This document shows positions 54,789 to 63,067 of a stretch of DNA of 64,000 nucleotides, one piece after another. Position 1 is the stretch's first letter, and every line of letters starts with the position of its first letter. The stretch covers positions 835,399-899,398 of the forward strand of contig NZ_JAPFQA010000002.1 of NCBI RefSeq assembly GCF_027563465.1. The letters are read 5' to 3'. The notes under the pieces were generated by a model that was given only the letters and a program-made list of their open reading frames with translations, was not told the DNA's origin and did no database searches. Both the position numbers and the translations under genes were made by a program. This stretch comes from Mesorhizobium qingshengii (GTDB taxonomy: Bacteria > Pseudomonadota > Alphaproteobacteria > Rhizobiales > Rhizobiaceae).

Positions 54789-55036
54789 AAGGCGACCGCG
54801 CAGCAGCGGCGTCGACCGAGCCATGGTTGGCTGTGGCGAAACGTCGCCTAGGTCGCAGTTCTATTCACGTCCCACCGTGGAGCGCCCATAATCACTTCCA
54901 CACCATGACAAGCCTCGAATTCCCGGCCCGACCGCTCGACCGCCATAGCCGGGCTAAAGTCCTGCCCAAGGCAAGACCGAAGCCCGATGTCGCAAGCGTT
55001 GCATAGTCTCTATGATCGCGGCAGTCAGGATGGATC

Positions 55037-56428
55037 GTGCGATTGGTTGAGGACTTCATACGGCGCTGGAACAGGCTTTCGCTGGCCTTGCAGTTCCTTG
55101 TCGCCGGCGGCGTCGGGCTGCTGGCGGTGATGCTGGTGGTCGGACTGTGGGTGACTTCGCAGATACGGCAAGGCGTCATCCGCAACTCCGCCGCCACCAC
55201 GGCACTCTATGTCGACAGCGTGATCGCGCCGCTGCTGCCGGACATGCGCAAGAGCCGCGAGCTCAGCGACAGCGTCAAGCAGGCGCTCGACGAAACGCTC
55301 GATCAGGGCGCGCTCGGCAAGCGGCTGGCCTCGTTCAAGCTGTGGCGGCGCGACGGCACGGTTCTCTACGCCAAGGACAAGACTTTGATCGGCAAGGTTT
55401 TCGAGCCGAACGCCAACCTCGATCACGCTTTCAACGGTAATGTCGTGGCCGAGTTCAACAAACTCGACGACGCCGAAAGCAGAAGGGAAAAGGGCATCGG
55501 CGTGCCGCTGCTGGAAATCTACAATCCGGTGCGCGAACCCTGGTCTGGCGATGTCGTCGCCGTCTCCGAATTCTACGAAGTGGCCGAGGATTTCCAGTTG
55601 ACGCTGAACGCCGCCTTGTGGTCGAGCTGGCTGGTGGTGGCTGGCGCCACGGCGGCGGCACTCGCACTTCTTTCGGGCATCGTCTTTCGCGGCAGCCGCA
55701 CCATCGAGACGCAGCGAACCGCGCTAGAGGCAAAGGTTGCGGAATTGCAGGCGCTGCTGTCGCAGAACTCGACGCTGCGCCAGCGCGTCCAGCGTGCCTC
55801 GCGCCGCGCCACCGCCATCAACGAGCGATATCTCAGGCGCATCGGCGCTGACCTCCACGACGGGCCGGCCCAGTTGGTGGCGCTGGCGGCGCTCCGGATG
55901 GACAGCCCGCTGCTGCTGGACCCCGACGCCTCGGCCGAACAGCGCCAAGCCGAGGTGGCCGGCATCCACAAGACGCTCAGTGAGGCGATGCGCGAGATCC
56001 GCGGCATCTGCAACGGGCTGGTGCTGCCGCAGATCGAAACGGCCGCGGTGGCCGACATCCTGCGGCTGGCGGTGGCCGAGCACGAAAGGCGCACGGCGAG
56101 TTCGGTATCGCTGGCGCTGCCCACGCAGTTGCCGGAACTTGGCGCTTCCGAGAAGATCAGCATCTATCGTTTCGTCCAGGAAGGTTTGAACAACGCCTGG
56201 CGCCATGGACAAGGCAAGGACCAGGCGGTCAAGGCGGGGACGAAAGCCGGCAAGCTTTTCGTTACAGTGTCGGACGGTGGCCCCGGGTTCGATCCGGCAA
56301 GGAGCGAGGGCCTGGGGCTCGCCGGCCTAAGGGAGCGCATAGAGAGCATCGGCGGCCGTTTCGAAACCGCGTCCGGCCCGAAAGGCACGCGCCTGATGAT
56401 CACATTGTCCGTCGAGGAGCAGCCGTGA
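55037..56428 (+). CDS. NarX-like sensor histidine kinase
   Basis: Membrane-bound sensor of a two-component system. The 463-residue protein has an N-terminal transmembrane segment (about 18-42), a periplasmic sensing domain (about 43-190) and a second transmembrane segment (about 192-216). A coiled-coil follows (ALEAKVAELQALLSQNSTLRQRVQRASRR). The HisKA_3 domain has the phosphoacceptor His274 in LHDGPAQLVALAALR, and the HATPase has SDGGPGFDPARSEGLGLAGLRER. It starts at GTG 55037 with AGGATGG upstream. The stop overlaps the response regulator by 4 nt (GTGA), so the two are one operon. The ligand is unknown. Confidence 0.92.
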   Translation: MRLVEDFIRRWNRLSLALQFLVAGGVGLLAVMLVVGLWVTSQIRQGVIRNSAATTALYVDSVIAPLLPDMRKSRELSDSVKQALDETLDQGALGKRLASFKLWRRDGTVLYAKDKTLIGKVFEPNANLDHAFNGNVVAEFNKLDDAESRREKGIGVPLLEIYNPVREPWSGDVVAVSEFYEVAEDFQLTLNAALWSSWLVVAGATAAALALLSGIVFRGSRTIETQRTALEAKVAELQALLSQNSTLRQRVQRASRRATAINERYLRRIGADLHDGPAQLVALAALRMDSPLLLDPDASAEQRQAEVAGIHKTLSEAMREIRGICNGLVLPQIETAAVADILRLAVAEHERRTASSVSLALPTQLPELGASEKISIYRFVQEGLNNAWRHGQGKDQAVKAGTKAGKLFVTVSDGGPGFDPARSEGLGLAGLRERIESIGGRFETASGPKGTRLMITLSVEEQP

Positions 56429-57072
56429 CCGGTATCATCCAGATTGCCATTGTCGATGATCATCCACTGTTTCGCGAGGGGGTTGCGCGCAGCCTTGCCG
56501 AGATCGGCGGCTTCGAAGTGGTTGGCGAAGGCGCGGACGCCGAGGACGCCGAGCGACTGGTCGCGGCCAAGCATCCCGACATACTGCTGCTGGACATCAG
56601 CATGCCGGGCGGCGGACTTGCCGCGGCGGCGAGCATCCTGGCCCGGCATTCCGGCCAGAAGATCGTTATGCTGACGGTATCGGAGACCAATGCTGACGTT
56701 ACCCAGGCGCTCAATGCCGGCGTGCGCGGCTATGTGCTGAAAGGCGTCGGCTCCAAGATGCTGGCCGAAATCCTGCATGACGTGTTTGCCGGCGAAAGCT
56801 ATGTCTCGCCAACGCTGTCGGCGAGACTGCTGTCGGACCTGCTACAGCCAGCCAACCGCAGGGCCGATCCTTTGGGCCTGCTTACCGACCGCGAGGCCGA
56901 GATCCTGCGGTTGGTGGCGGAGGGCCTGAGCAACAAGGAGGTTGCCGGGCGGCTCGCGCTGCAAGAAAAGACCGTCAAGCATCACATGACGCGGGTCCTG
57001 TCGAAGCTCAATGTGCGCAACCGCACCGAGGCCGCGCTGCTGATGCGCGAGGCGAAGGACCGCACCGGCTGA
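56425..57072 (+). CDS. NarL/FixJ-family response regulator
   Basis: A 215-residue regulator. The receiver domain has the acidic pocket Asp11-Asp12, the phosphorylation site Asp57 (LLLDISMPG) and Lys106. The C-terminal LuxR helix-turn-helix (about 148-210) contains LTDREAEILRLVAEGLSNKEVAGRLALQEKTVKHHMTRVLSKLNV. It starts at GTG 56425, overlapping the kinase gene by 4 nt, and is the cognate partner. A hairpin at 57117-57144 follows. The nearest genes that might be targets are the tandem secreted-protein genes on the opposite strand at 57199-58038, but no binding-site evidence exists. Confidence 0.93.
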   Translation: MTGIIQIAIVDDHPLFREGVARSLAEIGGFEVVGEGADAEDAERLVAAKHPDILLLDISMPGGGLAAAASILARHSGQKIVMLTVSETNADVTQALNAGVRGYVLKGVGSKMLAEILHDVFAGESYVSPTLSARLLSDLLQPANRRADPLGLLTDREAEILRLVAEGLSNKEVAGRLALQEKTVKHHMTRVLSKLNVRNRTEAALLMREAKDRTG

Positions 57073-57116
57073 GGGCGGGTGCCGAGCCCTGGCGGCAATC
57101 CGTACCGACGCAGAAA

Positions 57117-57144
57117 CTCACCCCCGCCCGAAGGCGAGGGTGAG
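57117..57144. terminator. Hairpin after the two-component operon
   Basis: CTCACCC-C-CGCC pairs with GGCG-A-GGGTGAG (one mismatch) around a CGAA loop, between the convergent response regulator and Gly-rich protein genes. There is no T-tract, so its activity is uncertain; it resembles the ends of the repeat at 7756-7994. Confidence 0.45.
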
Positions 57145-57198
57145 GTGAGAAGCGAGTGTTGCCTTACTAAACTCCCCCGCTCTCACAACCCTTGGCCC

Positions 57199-57678
57199 TC
57201 ACAACCTTTTCAGGCGGGCCAAATCGGTGCCAGTCGCCGCGCGCTCGACGATTGTGCGGCCAAGCGCATCCTTCATCACGAAGCGGCCGTTTTCGATCTT
57301 TTCCCGGAGGCCATCGGGGTGGACAACCTGGATGGTGCTGCCGTGAATACTAACCTTGTCGCCTGTCTCGGGATTCACGTGGCTGTTGCCGGGACCTGTA
57401 CCACCGCCGCTGTTGCCGCCGCTGCCGCTGCCGCTGCCGCTGTTGTTGCTACCGCTACCCCCGCTGCCGCTGTTGCTGCCGCCGCTCCCGCTCCCGCCGC
57501 TGTTGCTGCCGCCGCTGCCGCCTTCACTCTCGCCGCCATCATCCTCGGCGCGGACATCGGCAGGAACGACCTTGGCGGTACCGTCAAACGTCACCTGATA
57601 GGGTGCCACGGTAAGTACGAGCGCCGTCGTGGCCCGCAGAACGAACCAGCAAATTCGGGTCAACGACGGCGCTCTCAT
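57199..57678 (-). CDS. Secreted Gly/Ser-rich protein of unknown function (copy 1)
   Basis: A 159-residue protein. The N-terminus (RICWFVLRATTALVLTVAPYQVTF) is a membrane-targeting or secretion signal. Residues about 45-97 are almost only Gly, Ser and Asn (GGSNSGGSGSGGSNSGSGGSG). A compact C-terminal domain follows (about 103-159: DKVSIHGSTIQVVHPDGLREKIENGRFVMKD, then RTIVERAATGTDLARL). The N-terminus closely matches the neighbouring gene at 57697, so the two are tandem paralogues, 18 nt apart and probably one operon. No known family was recognised. A plus-strand Ala-rich frame over the same DNA was rejected. Confidence 0.7.
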   Translation of the reverse strand: MRAPSLTRICWFVLRATTALVLTVAPYQVTFDGTAKVVPADVRAEDDGGESEGGSGGSNSGGSGSGGSNSGSGGSGSNNSGSGSGSGGNSGGGTGPGNSHVNPETGDKVSIHGSTIQVVHPDGLREKIENGRFVMKDALGRTIVERAATGTDLARLKRL

Positions 57679-57696
57679 ATCTACAGTCCAGCCATG

Positions 57697-58038
57697 CTAG
57701 GGCGTGGTCACCGGCGGTGGGGTGTCGTCGTCGCTGGCATCGGTACCATTGTCGTCGCCAGCGTCATGGCCTGCGCCGTCATCGCCGCCATCATGGCCTG
57801 CGCCGTCGTCGCCGCCATCATGGCCTTCGCCGGAGTGGCCACCCTCGCCGCCGCCACCGCCGCCGCCACCCTCGCCACCGCCACCGCCGCCTTCGCTCTC
57901 GGCGTAGGCGCTGGCGGAGGCTACCTTTGCGACGCCGGCGCCGTCAAAGGTGAGATGATAGGGCGCGATGGTCAGCGCGAGCGCCGCGGAAGCCCGCAGG
58001 GCGAGCCAGCAAATCCGGGTTAAAGGTAGTTTGCGCAT
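57697..58038 (-). CDS. Secreted Gly/His/Asp-rich protein of unknown function (copy 2)
   Basis: A 113-residue protein starting at ATG 58038 behind a strong AAGGAGG site. It shares its N-terminal signal-like segment (RKLPLTRICWLALRASAALALTIAPYHLTFDG) with the next gene. The rest is low complexity: Glu/Gly-rich (EGGGGGGEGG), then nonapeptide repeats of the GHDGGDDGA type, then a Pro/Thr tail. His and Asp density suggests metal binding, but the repeat differs from the RTX nonapeptide. It is probably exported and co-transcribed with 57199-57678. No family was recognised; the paralogous N-termini and ribosome-binding site support real coding. Confidence 0.65.
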   Translation of the reverse strand: MRKLPLTRICWLALRASAALALTIAPYHLTFDGAGVAKVASASAYAESEGGGGGGEGGGGGGGGEGGHSGEGHDGGDDGAGHDGGDDGAGHDAGDDNGTDASDDDTPPPVTTP

Positions 58039-58308
58039 CTTGATCCTCCTTATGCCGGTCTTTGGGAGGTTCTGCTTGGAAAAACGAACCCGAACCGGCG
58101 TTGTTGACAAGAGGAGCATTCACCGGAACGGAGCCCGGCGATAGCGGCCCAAGACTCATGCCTCGCCTGGTAGGACTTTTTCGCCGCCGGCATCCGACTT
58201 AAGTCCGCCGTCCCCAACCGGCTCCGCGCGCTGATCCGCTCAATCGCGTCAGCGCTCAGGCCGTCCTTGCGCATGAGGTCGGTATCAATGAGACCCGGCC
58301 AGCTGGCA

Positions 58309-58506
58309 TCAGTCGGGCTTCTTGGTTGAAGGTCCAGTAAAGATGCCGCGGAGCCTGGGAAGATACAGGACTACAACCGAGGCCGTCAGGACCAGCAGGA
58401 GGAAAACCACGAACTGCATGATGGTGTAGCCGATCTGATCGCGCGGCAGGAACCAACCGGCCACGACACCGGCGCCAGCCAGGAGAATGCGAATGAGCCA
58501 ACTCAC
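58309..58506 (-). CDS. Small two-transmembrane-segment protein
   Basis: A 65-residue hypothetical with two hydrophobic segments (about 4-20 and 27-47). A short charged end carries a Lys-Lys-Pro-Asp terminus. It starts at GTG 58506 with no good ribosome-binding site, and no homologue was recognised, so it is only a plausible gene. It is followed on the same strand, at a distance, by the secreted-protein pair. Confidence 0.4.
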   Translation of the reverse strand: MSWLIRILLAGAGVVAGWFLPRDQIGYTIMQFVVFLLLVLTASVVVLYLPRLRGIFTGPSTKKPD

Positions 58507-58814
58507 AATGAAGAATCCGATGGTTGAACACCGCCAGCATATCGGGCTCTGCCCGCCGGACTTTGCTTTGGATCAAGTGCCTGTGATGGCAGCGGCCCGG
58601 TGCGCGGAAGAACGAGCGGTCGCGTGACGAATGACTGGCGGTTCGGCAATTCAGGGCAGTCCTCGCGACACGCCTGCATGCTTACGGGCGAAGATCCAGC
58701 CTGCTGACGTAGTGTCGGGAAGGCAGAAACACGTTGCATACTGATGCCTCCACGGGTGTCTTAGTTTGTTCATCGGGCTGACCTACAAAGATGGCGTCAA
58801 CAATGGGGTGTGCC
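58507..58814. other. 308-bp gap between two small hypothetical genes
   Basis: No coding frame, RNA or repeat was recognised. It presumably carries promoters for the divergent small genes. Confidence 0.4.
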
Positions 58815-59048
58815 ATGCAAGTCGATGCGTCCGAACTCGATCAACTTCAAAGCGACTACAAGGCCGCGGTCGAGGAATGGATAGCGGCGATCAAACAGGA
58901 AGAGGATCTGGCCTCGGTCAACCATTCCGTTGCCGAGGTCGACAAATGGGAAGCGGCGCATTTCGCCGAGGACAAGGTGCGGGGTAAGGTTCTGAATTTG
59001 AAGAGAAAATATGAAGACGCGTTGCGCAAGGAATTCTTCGGCTTCTGA
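58815..59048 (+). CDS. Small acidic helical protein, conserved hypothetical
   Basis: A 77-residue protein rich in Glu, Asp, Lys and Ala, with heptad-like spacing suggesting a helical hairpin or coiled-coil (ELDQLQSDYKAAVEEWIAAIKQEEDLA, then KWEAAHFAEDKVRGKVLNLKRKYEDAL). I recall similar short proteins across rhizobia without function. ATG 58815 was chosen; ATG 58791 or 58803 in the same frame are possible but GGGG lies just before 58815. It stands alone between the secreted-protein pair and the restriction locus. Confidence 0.55.
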   Translation: MQVDASELDQLQSDYKAAVEEWIAAIKQEEDLASVNHSVAEVDKWEAAHFAEDKVRGKVLNLKRKYEDALRKEFFGF

Positions 59049-59569
59049 ATGTCGATGCGTTCGATCTCTCCTTGAGTTTGCAGCAATGCATTCTCGTCCC
59101 GGTCGCGGATCCGTCGGTTCTGTCTTGTGAGACCCGCTCCGACGACAGCGAGCACCGAGTGGTCCTCAACCTGTTTGATGCCGACGGACTGGCCGGCAAG
59201 ACGAGGCTGAGATTGATCGTCTTGCGGTCGAAACAGATGCAGCCGCATGTGATGACGGTGACGGCGTTGTCATATCTGGTTGGCTGGCCCGATGGACTAT
59301 GATCTGGGAAATTCCAAGCAGCCAGTCGTGGCGGAACGACACAAACAAGATGAGGCGGCAGAAGGATCGAGGACACCGCTCGGCTCGCGCTGGTAGCCCC
59401 GGCACCCGCCCGCCCGGTTCATCGGCAGGCGGGGGTGGGGGTCATTTGCGGGGCCCCTAATCCATGCGCGCGGGCAAAGAGGCCTGCTCGGCTACAGACA
59501 AGATTAGATGAAATCTAACTTCTTTTGTGAAAGGGTGTAAGCAAAGCAAGGCTCAGCCTTGGAGGGGGA
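59049..59569. other. 521-bp gap before the type I restriction operon
   Basis: The longest gene-free stretch in the window. It shows no tRNA, integrase or recognisable repeat, only weak stem-loops, and carries the hsdR promoter region, with an inverted repeat at 59504-59518. The segment from 59490 to 59570 is visibly richer in A and T than the neighbouring core genome, consistent with an island boundary here. Confidence 0.5.
59504..59518. promoter_or_regulatory. Inverted repeat upstream of hsdR
   Basis: The perfect repeat TTAGAT-GAA-ATCTAA lies 51 nt before the hsdR ATG. It is a candidate operator, possibly for the XRE helix-turn-helix protein encoded within the operon, by analogy with controller proteins of other restriction systems. 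No binding data exist. Confidence 0.45.
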
Positions 59570-62500
59570 ATGCAGTCGGCCAATTTTGGCTTTCTTGCCG
59601 CTCATGATGAGCGGCTGGTGGCACTCGGCGGGTTTGCGGAGAGATATTTCCGCGACGACCCCTCGACGGCTATCGTCAAACTCCGCCAATTCGCCGAGCA
59701 TCTGGCCAAGTTGATCGCAGCCCGCCACGCGGCCTACCGCGACGAGCGAGAGACTTTCGAGCAAACGTTGCGACGTCTGTCATATGATCGCATCATTCCA
59801 AAGGAAGTTGCGGACCTATTTCACGCACTGCGCAAGACAGGCAACACCGCCGTCCATGAGGCGGAGGGCAACCACGCTCACGCACTGACCTCGCTGAAGT
59901 TTGCTCGCTCTCTAGGTGTATGGTTCCACAGAACCTATGGCAGGCAGACCAGCTTCAATCCTGGCCCTTTTGTTTCTCCGCCGGAGCCGGTCGACGCCAC
60001 ATCGCCACTGCTGGAAGAGATCGAGACGCTGCGCCGCAAAGTCGCCGAGGGCGAGAGTGCTGTCGCTGTTGCGCGTCGAGAGGCGGTGGAACAAATCCAT
60101 GTTCGCGAAACGCTGGAGGGGCGGCTAAAGCGCGAAGCCGAGGAACGGGTGACATGGGAGCAACTTGCTCAACAGAACGAGGCCGAGAAGGCCACGCTCC
60201 TCGCGAAACTGGCGAGCCTTGCAGCCGAGCCTCTGGCTGCATCACACTATGGCTTCAGTGAAGCGCCTGCTTCGTGGCAGGCATTCGATTTGGATACTGA
60301 CGCGGCGAAAGCAGCGATTGCCATTAAGCTTGCCGGTCTTCAGGCTGACGCCGAAGCTGCGCCACGATCTGAAGTTGCCGAACTGATAGCGCGCGGCGAA
60401 GATGCCGCCGCGAAGCTTGACCTAGATGAGGCCGAAACGCGCGCCTTAATCGACAGACAGCTTCGGGATCGCGGCTGGGAGGCGGATACAAAGACGTTGC
60501 GCCACAGTGGCGGTGTCCGGCCAACCAAGGGCCGCAACATGGCAATTGCGGAGTGGCCAACTGCCAATGGTCCTGCCGACTATGCGCTCTTCGTTGGCAC
60601 CATGCTGATTGGTGTGGTTGAGGCCAAGCGGCGGCGCAAGAACGTCTCGGCGGCCATAGATCAGGCCGAACGCTATTCGCCGGGGATCACGCCGTCGTCC
60701 GATTTCGTGACACCCGGCGGTCCTTGGGGCGAGCATCGCGTGCCGTTCGTGTTCGCTGCCAATGGGCGGTCCTATCTGAAGCAGATCGAAACCGAGAGCG
60801 GCATCTGGTTCCGAGATACACGCCGAAGTGCCAATCATCGCCGTGCATTGGTGGACTGGCCGACGCCCGAGGGATTGGCTGGCCAGCTTGAGGTCGATCA
60901 GGACGCGGCCACTGCTTCGCTGAAGGCCCAGCCATTCGATTTCGGCTTCCCGCTCCGCCCCTATCAGGAAGGGGCTATCCGGGCGGTTGAAACCGCTCTC
61001 TCAGTCGAACAGCGGTCCATGCTGGTAGCGATGGCGACCGGCACCGGCAAGACCAAGCTCGCCATCGCTCTCCTTTATCGTCTGCTGTCGGCCAAGCGCT
61101 TTCGTCGCATCTGTTTCGTCGTGGATCGCAGCGCCCTAGGTCACCAGACCGAAGGCGAGTTCTCGACGACCAAGGTTGTGTCGGGCAAAACTTTCGCCGA
61201 AATCTTCGGCCTGAAGGGGCTGGAGGACGTGGCGCCTGAACTAGAAACCAAGGTCCACATCTGCACCATCCAAGGGCTTGTTAAGCGGGTGTTGTTTGCA
61301 GCGGACACGTCCGAAGCGCCGCCTGTCGATCAGTACGATCTGATGGTGATCGACGAGTGTCATCGCGGCTATCTTCTCGACCGCGAGATGTCGGATGCCG
61401 AACTGAGCTTCCGGGGTCAAGACGACTACATCTCCAAATACCGGCGCGTGCTGGAATACTTCGACGCGGTGAAGATCGGCCTGACGGCAACGCCTGCGCT
61501 GCACACAACCGACATCTTCGGCGAGCCCATCTTCCGATACTCTTACCGCGAGGCCGTGATCGACGGCTATCTGATCGACCATGAACCGCCGATCCGCATC
61601 GAAACGGCGCTGGCGCGGGCAGGGATCAAGTTCGAGAAGGACGAGCAGCTTGACCTTCTGAACACCCAGACCGGCGAGATCGACCTTGCCCACGCGCCCG
61701 ACGAAATCCGGTTCGAGGTCGATCAATTCAACAAGCAAGTCATTACCCCCGAGTTCAATCGCGTGGTCGCCGAGGAACTTGCGAGACACATTGACCCAGC
61801 GCTGCCCGGCAAGACGTTGATCTTCGCCGCCACCGACGCTCATGCCGATATAGTGGTCAACGCCATCAAGAGGGCATTCGCCGAAACCTATGGCGAGATC
61901 GACGATGCGGCGGTGAAGAAGATCACCGGCACCGTCGACAAAGTGCAGAGCCTGATCCGCTCATTCCGCAACGACGCCAACCCACAGATTGTGGTCACCG
62001 TCGATCTACTTACCACTGGCATCGACGTGCCGAAGATCACCAACCTCGTCTTCTTGCGACGGGTCAACAGCCGCATCCTCTATGAGCAGATGATCGGTCG
62101 GGCGACGCGGCAATGTCCAGAGATCGGAAAAGAGGTGTTCCGCATCTTCGACGCCGTGGACCTCTATCCGCACCTGCAGAACCTGACCGACATGAAACCG
62201 GTGGCGGTCAATCCATCGATCAGTTTCGAGCAGCTTGTGCGCGAAATGATCGAGGCCAACGATGGTCATCACCGCGACACGATCCGCGAACAACTCGTAG
62301 TGAAGCTGCGACGTCGTCTGAAAAAGCTGCCCGACGAAGCACGACAGCGGTTCGAGGCGGTCGCAGGTGAGACGCCGGAGGCGATGCTGCAGCGTCTGCT
62401 GGCCGGAGACGCCGTCGCGCTTGCGGCGTGGCTGAAGGACCGCTCCGCTATCGGTCCGATCCTTGACTGGCAGGCAGATGGCGACAACCCACGCTTCGTG

Positions 62501-63067
62501 CCGATCTCGCACCATGCCGATGAAGTCGTTGCTGTGACGCGCGGATACGGCAACGCTGATAGGCCGGAGGACTTCCTCGACGGCTTTTCTGCATTCGTAC
62601 GTGACAACATCAACACAATCGCCGCCTTAAAGCTTGTGGTCCAACGTCCGCGTGACCTGACGCGCGCCGATCTAAAGGACCTGCGCCTGGCCCTCGACCG
62701 CAAAGGCTACTCAGAGGCCAATCTGCGCCGCGCATGGGCCGATGCGAAAAACGAGGAGATCGCCGCTTCGATCATCGGCTTCGTTCGCCAAGCGGCCATT
62801 GGCGACCCGCTGACGCCCTACGGTGACCGCGTCCAAGCCGCAATGCGCCGCATCATGTTGAGCCGCCAATGGACTGATCCGCAGAGACGATGGCTCGCTC
62901 GCATAGGTGAACAGGTTGAGAAAGAGATCGTCGTAGATCGTGACGCTATAGACAGAGAGCCATTCATCGCTGACGGAGGGTTCAACCGGCTTAACAAAGT
63001 GTTTGGCGGTGAGCTTGAGACCATTCTCGCCGGGATCAACGAACAGCTGTGGACAAGGATCGCGTGA
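59570..63067 (+). CDS. hsdR: Type I restriction endonuclease subunit R
   Basis: Motor and nuclease subunit of a type I restriction-modification system, translocating DNA and cutting unmodified sites at random distance. The 1165-residue protein starts with a DUF4145-like helical domain (about 1-120), followed by a coiled-coil linker (about 140-220). The HSDR_N nuclease has the PD-(D/E)xK residues Asp337, Glu351 and Lys353 (VEAKRRRK). The helicase core has Walker A MATGTGKT (Lys494), DECH box 595-598, and GLTATPALHT. The EcoEI-type C-terminal domain ends the protein. ATG 59570 follows GGAGGGGG closely. The TGA stop shares its A with the next ATG (TGATG). Confidence 0.95.
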   Translation: MQSANFGFLAAHDERLVALGGFAERYFRDDPSTAIVKLRQFAEHLAKLIAARHAAYRDERETFEQTLRRLSYDRIIPKEVADLFHALRKTGNTAVHEAEGNHAHALTSLKFARSLGVWFHRTYGRQTSFNPGPFVSPPEPVDATSPLLEEIETLRRKVAEGESAVAVARREAVEQIHVRETLEGRLKREAEERVTWEQLAQQNEAEKATLLAKLASLAAEPLAASHYGFSEAPASWQAFDLDTDAAKAAIAIKLAGLQADAEAAPRSEVAELIARGEDAAAKLDLDEAETRALIDRQLRDRGWEADTKTLRHSGGVRPTKGRNMAIAEWPTANGPADYALFVGTMLIGVVEAKRRRKNVSAAIDQAERYSPGITPSSDFVTPGGPWGEHRVPFVFAANGRSYLKQIETESGIWFRDTRRSANHRRALVDWPTPEGLAGQLEVDQDAATASLKAQPFDFGFPLRPYQEGAIRAVETALSVEQRSMLVAMATGTGKTKLAIALLYRLLSAKRFRRICFVVDRSALGHQTEGEFSTTKVVSGKTFAEIFGLKGLEDVAPELETKVHICTIQGLVKRVLFAADTSEAPPVDQYDLMVIDECHRGYLLDREMSDAELSFRGQDDYISKYRRVLEYFDAVKIGLTATPALHTTDIFGEPIFRYSYREAVIDGYLIDHEPPIRIETALARAGIKFEKDEQLDLLNTQTGEIDLAHAPDEIRFEVDQFNKQVITPEFNRVVAEELARHIDPALPGKTLIFAATDAHADIVVNAIKRAFAETYGEIDDAAVKKITGTVDKVQSLIRSFRNDANPQIVVTVDLLTTGIDVPKITNLVFLRRVNSRILYEQMIGRATRQCPEIGKEVFRIFDAVDLYPHLQNLTDMKPVAVNPSISFEQLVREMIEANDGHHRDTIREQLVVKLRRRLKKLPDEARQRFEAVAGETPEAMLQRLLAGDAVALAAWLKDRSAIGPILDWQADGDNPRFVPISHHADEVVAVTRGYGNADRPEDFLDGFSAFVRDNINTIAALKLVVQRPRDLTRADLKDLRLALDRKGYSEANLRRAWADAKNEEIAASIIGFVRQAAIGDPLTPYGDRVQAAMRRIMLSRQWTDPQRRWLARIGEQVEKEIVVDRDAIDREPFIADGGFNRLNKVFGGELETILAGINEQLWTRIA

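Noticed and set aside
57079..58023. Plus-strand Ala/Val-rich open frame over the two secreted-protein genes
   Set aside because: The opposite strand has paralogous signal-like N-termini and a strong ribosome-binding site; the plus frame is a low-complexity mirror of the Gly/Ser codons.
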